Positions 62,365 to 64,000 of a DNA stretch of 64,000 bases are shown here, piece after piece (positions within the stretch are counted from its first letter, which is position 1; each line of letters begins with the position of its first letter). A program made the position numbers and the translations under genes. This stretch comes from Altererythrobacter sp. Root672 (GTDB taxonomy: Bacteria; Pseudomonadota; Alphaproteobacteria; Sphingomonadales; Sphingomonadaceae), in assembly GCF_001427865.1 (NCBI RefSeq), contig NZ_LMHH01000001.1, positions 1,798,001 through 1,862,000 on the forward strand, written 5' to 3'. Below the pieces are notes generated by a model that did not search any database, had not been told where the DNA came from, and was given only the letters and a program-made list of their open reading frames with translations.

Positions 62365-64000
62365 CAGCTCTTCCGCGCCTGCAGCGACACGAACCGGCCG
62401 CGCCCGCTCGCATTGACCGGGTCGTAGCCGATCCCGCTCGTGTGGCCCGGTTCGGGCAGGAGCGGCGGGGGCGCGGCGTCGAACAGGTTCTCGGCGTAGA
62501 GCGTCAGGCGCAGGCCCCTCAGCCCGGCAGAGGCGGTCTGCTCAAACTCATAGGACAGGTTGAGGTCCACCGTCGTCCAGGAGCCGACCGCGACGAGGAG
62601 CGGACGCCGATCGTCATCGTAACCGGCGGCGTAATTCAGGGCGAGGCTCCCGGCCCACGGCCCTCGACTCCAGCTGATCCCGCCCCGCGCGCGCCAGGAC
62701 AGCGGCCCGAAGGGGCGGTCGAGCGATTGTGACACGGGACTGGCAGCGGTCAGCCGATTGTCGAACGACAGGACGTGAGTGACGTTCGCATCGAGGACGA
62801 GGCGGTTGGTGCCCGCCTCGAACGCGTAGCGAAGGATAGCATCGATACCGTTCGTCGTGGTTTCGGCGGTGTTGCTGACGCGGGTGTCGAGCATGACGTC
62901 GACATCGGCCGGCGTGGCGCCGCCATCAGAAAAACCCGGCCCGGTCACATCGAAGGTCTGACGAGCACCCTCGATGATCGCGGTAAGTTCGCGCAGATCG
63001 GGACTGTGATCTACGATGGGGTCGAACGCCGGGTCGCCGACGACCGCAATGGATCGTATCGGCAAGGCAATGCGGTCCGTGAACCGGACCGAATAGTAAT
63101 TCAGCGACAGCGACAGCCCCGGGGCAAAGGCCGGGGCGATCTCGGCGCCGGCCGACCAGGTGCGCGATGTCTCGGGACCGATGTCCGGATCGCTGCCTTG
63201 AAGCACGGCGATGATCGACCCGGGCGGGGCCAACGCAGGATCCTGGTAGGCAAGGTAGGCCGGCGCATAGAACACGTCGTAGACGCCGCCGACCTCGGCG
63301 AGCAGCGGCGCGCGGAACGACGTGCCGTAGGAGGCGCGCAAGTCGAGGCCCTCGACCGGCGACCACAGCGCGCCAAGCTTGGGGTCGAACGCGGAGCCTG
63401 TCCCCGAATAGGCGTCAAACCGGCCGGCCAGAGACAGCTCAAGCCGCTCCATGCCCGGCATGCGGTTCACGCTCGAGACGAGCGGAATCGACAGCTCGCC
63501 AAACAAGGATGAGACGTCGCGGCTCACGCGCTTTTCGCTCCTCGCGAAGGCCGAAGACTCAAAACCGTCGCGATAGCTTTCCTGACGGAGCTCGCCGCCA
63601 AGCGCCACGCGGACCGCGCCGCCGGGCAGCTCGAACAGCGCGCCGTCGATCTTTAGCGCGCCTCCCACGACCTCGTTACGGACATCGCGCGCATTGGCGA
63701 GCTCGATACCGCCGGGCTGGGTCTGCTGCTGGTCGGTGTCGGACAGCGCGTAAGTGCCTTCAAGCCGCGCGCGCCAATCGTTGCCGAAAAGGTAGGTCAG
63801 CTCTCCTGTAACCGTCACGGAATCGGCCACGGCGTGGGCGCCGACAGGGAGCGGTGTGGTTGAATCGAAGTAGGTGCGCTCGGTCGTGCGATGGGCGTAG
63901 GTGCCGATGGCATTGAAAGTCAGGCTATCCGCCACGGCCTGCTCGAGGCTCGCAAGCACGCTGTGGCGCCGTTCACGCGGGGTGAGAAAGGTATCGGGCC
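62361..64000 (-). CDS. TonB-dependent outer-membrane receptor, partial (5' end outside window)
   Basis: The C-terminal 546 residues of a TonB-dependent receptor; the frame stays open to the window end, so the plug and TonB box lie outside. Beta-barrel cues include LEQAVADSLTFNAIG, LGALWSPVEGLDLRASYG then TSFRAPLLAEVG, WSAGAEIAPAFAPGLSLSLN, and the terminal SLQARKSW with an aromatic last residue. In lasso clusters with an isopeptidase, the receptor imports the lasso peptide for cleavage. Its stop overlaps the isopeptidase start. Confidence 0.9.
   Translation of the reverse strand, partial: PDTFLTPRERRHSVLASLEQAVADSLTFNAIGTYAHRTTERTYFDSTTPLPVGAHAVADSVTVTGELTYLFGNDWRARLEGTYALSDTDQQQTQPGGIELANARDVRNEVVGGALKIDGALFELPGGAVRVALGGELRQESYRDGFESSAFARSEKRVSRDVSSLFGELSIPLVSSVNRMPGMERLELSLAGRFDAYSGTGSAFDPKLGALWSPVEGLDLRASYGTSFRAPLLAEVGGVYDVFYAPAYLAYQDPALAPPGSIIAVLQGSDPDIGPETSRTWSAGAEIAPAFAPGLSLSLNYYSVRFTDRIALPIRSIAVVGDPAFDPIVDHSPDLRELTAIIEGARQTFDVTGPGFSDGGATPADVDVMLDTRVSNTAETTTNGIDAILRYAFEAGTNRLVLDANVTHVLSFDNRLTAASPVSQSLDRPFGPLSWRARGGISWSRGPWAGSLALNYAAGYDDDRRPLLVAVGSWTTVDLNLSYEFEQTASAGLRGLRLTLYAENLFDAAPPPLLPEPGHTSGIGYDPVNASGRGRFVSLQARKSW

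Overview
The window looks like an alphaproteobacterial chromosome, most likely Sphingomonadales. The support is high GC, an UrcA-family protein, an astexin-type lasso peptide cluster with isopeptidase and TonB receptor, a luxR-luxI-phyH quorum-sensing locus, and many short intergenic repeats with the core ATGGGTGGAAAGCGGACATT. This is inferred from content; no rRNA or tRNA gene was seen.

Layout. 0-4.2 kb is a decayed stress-tolerance patch: broken TetR, broken YfdX lipoprotein, BON protein with a truncated third domain, HdeD, a cNMP-binding fragment and intact Hsp20. 4.4-22.4 kb is mostly ordinary chromosomal genes: a winged-helix/TPR regulator, UrcA, two XRE-plus-membrane-protein modules, LysR with a divergent epimerase, GlxA with a divergent alpha/beta hydrolase, an SDR-SRPBCC fusion, a UvrA paralogue, a HAD phosphatase and a TMEM175-like channel. 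Dispersed repeats lie between them.

22.4-45.8 kb is a defence-type island. It holds an Xre/RES toxin-antitoxin pair, a GHKL ATPase with a STAS-like partner, and a tightly coupled multi-ubiquitin/E2/JAB/E1 operon. Next comes an eight-gene, start-stop-overlapped operon built around DpdA (DNA transglycosylase), two DGQHR proteins, QueD and QueC. This is a 7-deazaguanine DNA-modification system. Directly after it lie a UvrD-like helicase, a Cas4/AddB-like Fe-S nuclease and a 1611-residue sacsin-like GHKL ATPase ending in DUF3883. I read these three as a candidate restriction arm different from the classical dpdD-K set. A nucleotidyltransferase-HEPN fusion closes the island.

45.8-52.9 kb carries pieces of an integrative conjugative element: DUF2493, sigma-region-4-like HTH, large ParB-like protein, lytic transglycosylase, TraF peptidase, AlpA-like HTH and DUF2285. 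No relaxase, T4SS or integrase is in view.

52.9-64 kb joins quorum sensing (two divergent LuxR proteins, LuxI, phytanoyl-CoA dioxygenase, GntR) to a lasso peptide cluster. The cluster has two 42-residue precursors, each with its own promoter and a downstream hairpin, a 22-23 bp tandem repeat array between them, a fused RRE-protease (B), a cyclase (C), and a convergent TonB receptor-isopeptidase operon that runs off the window end.
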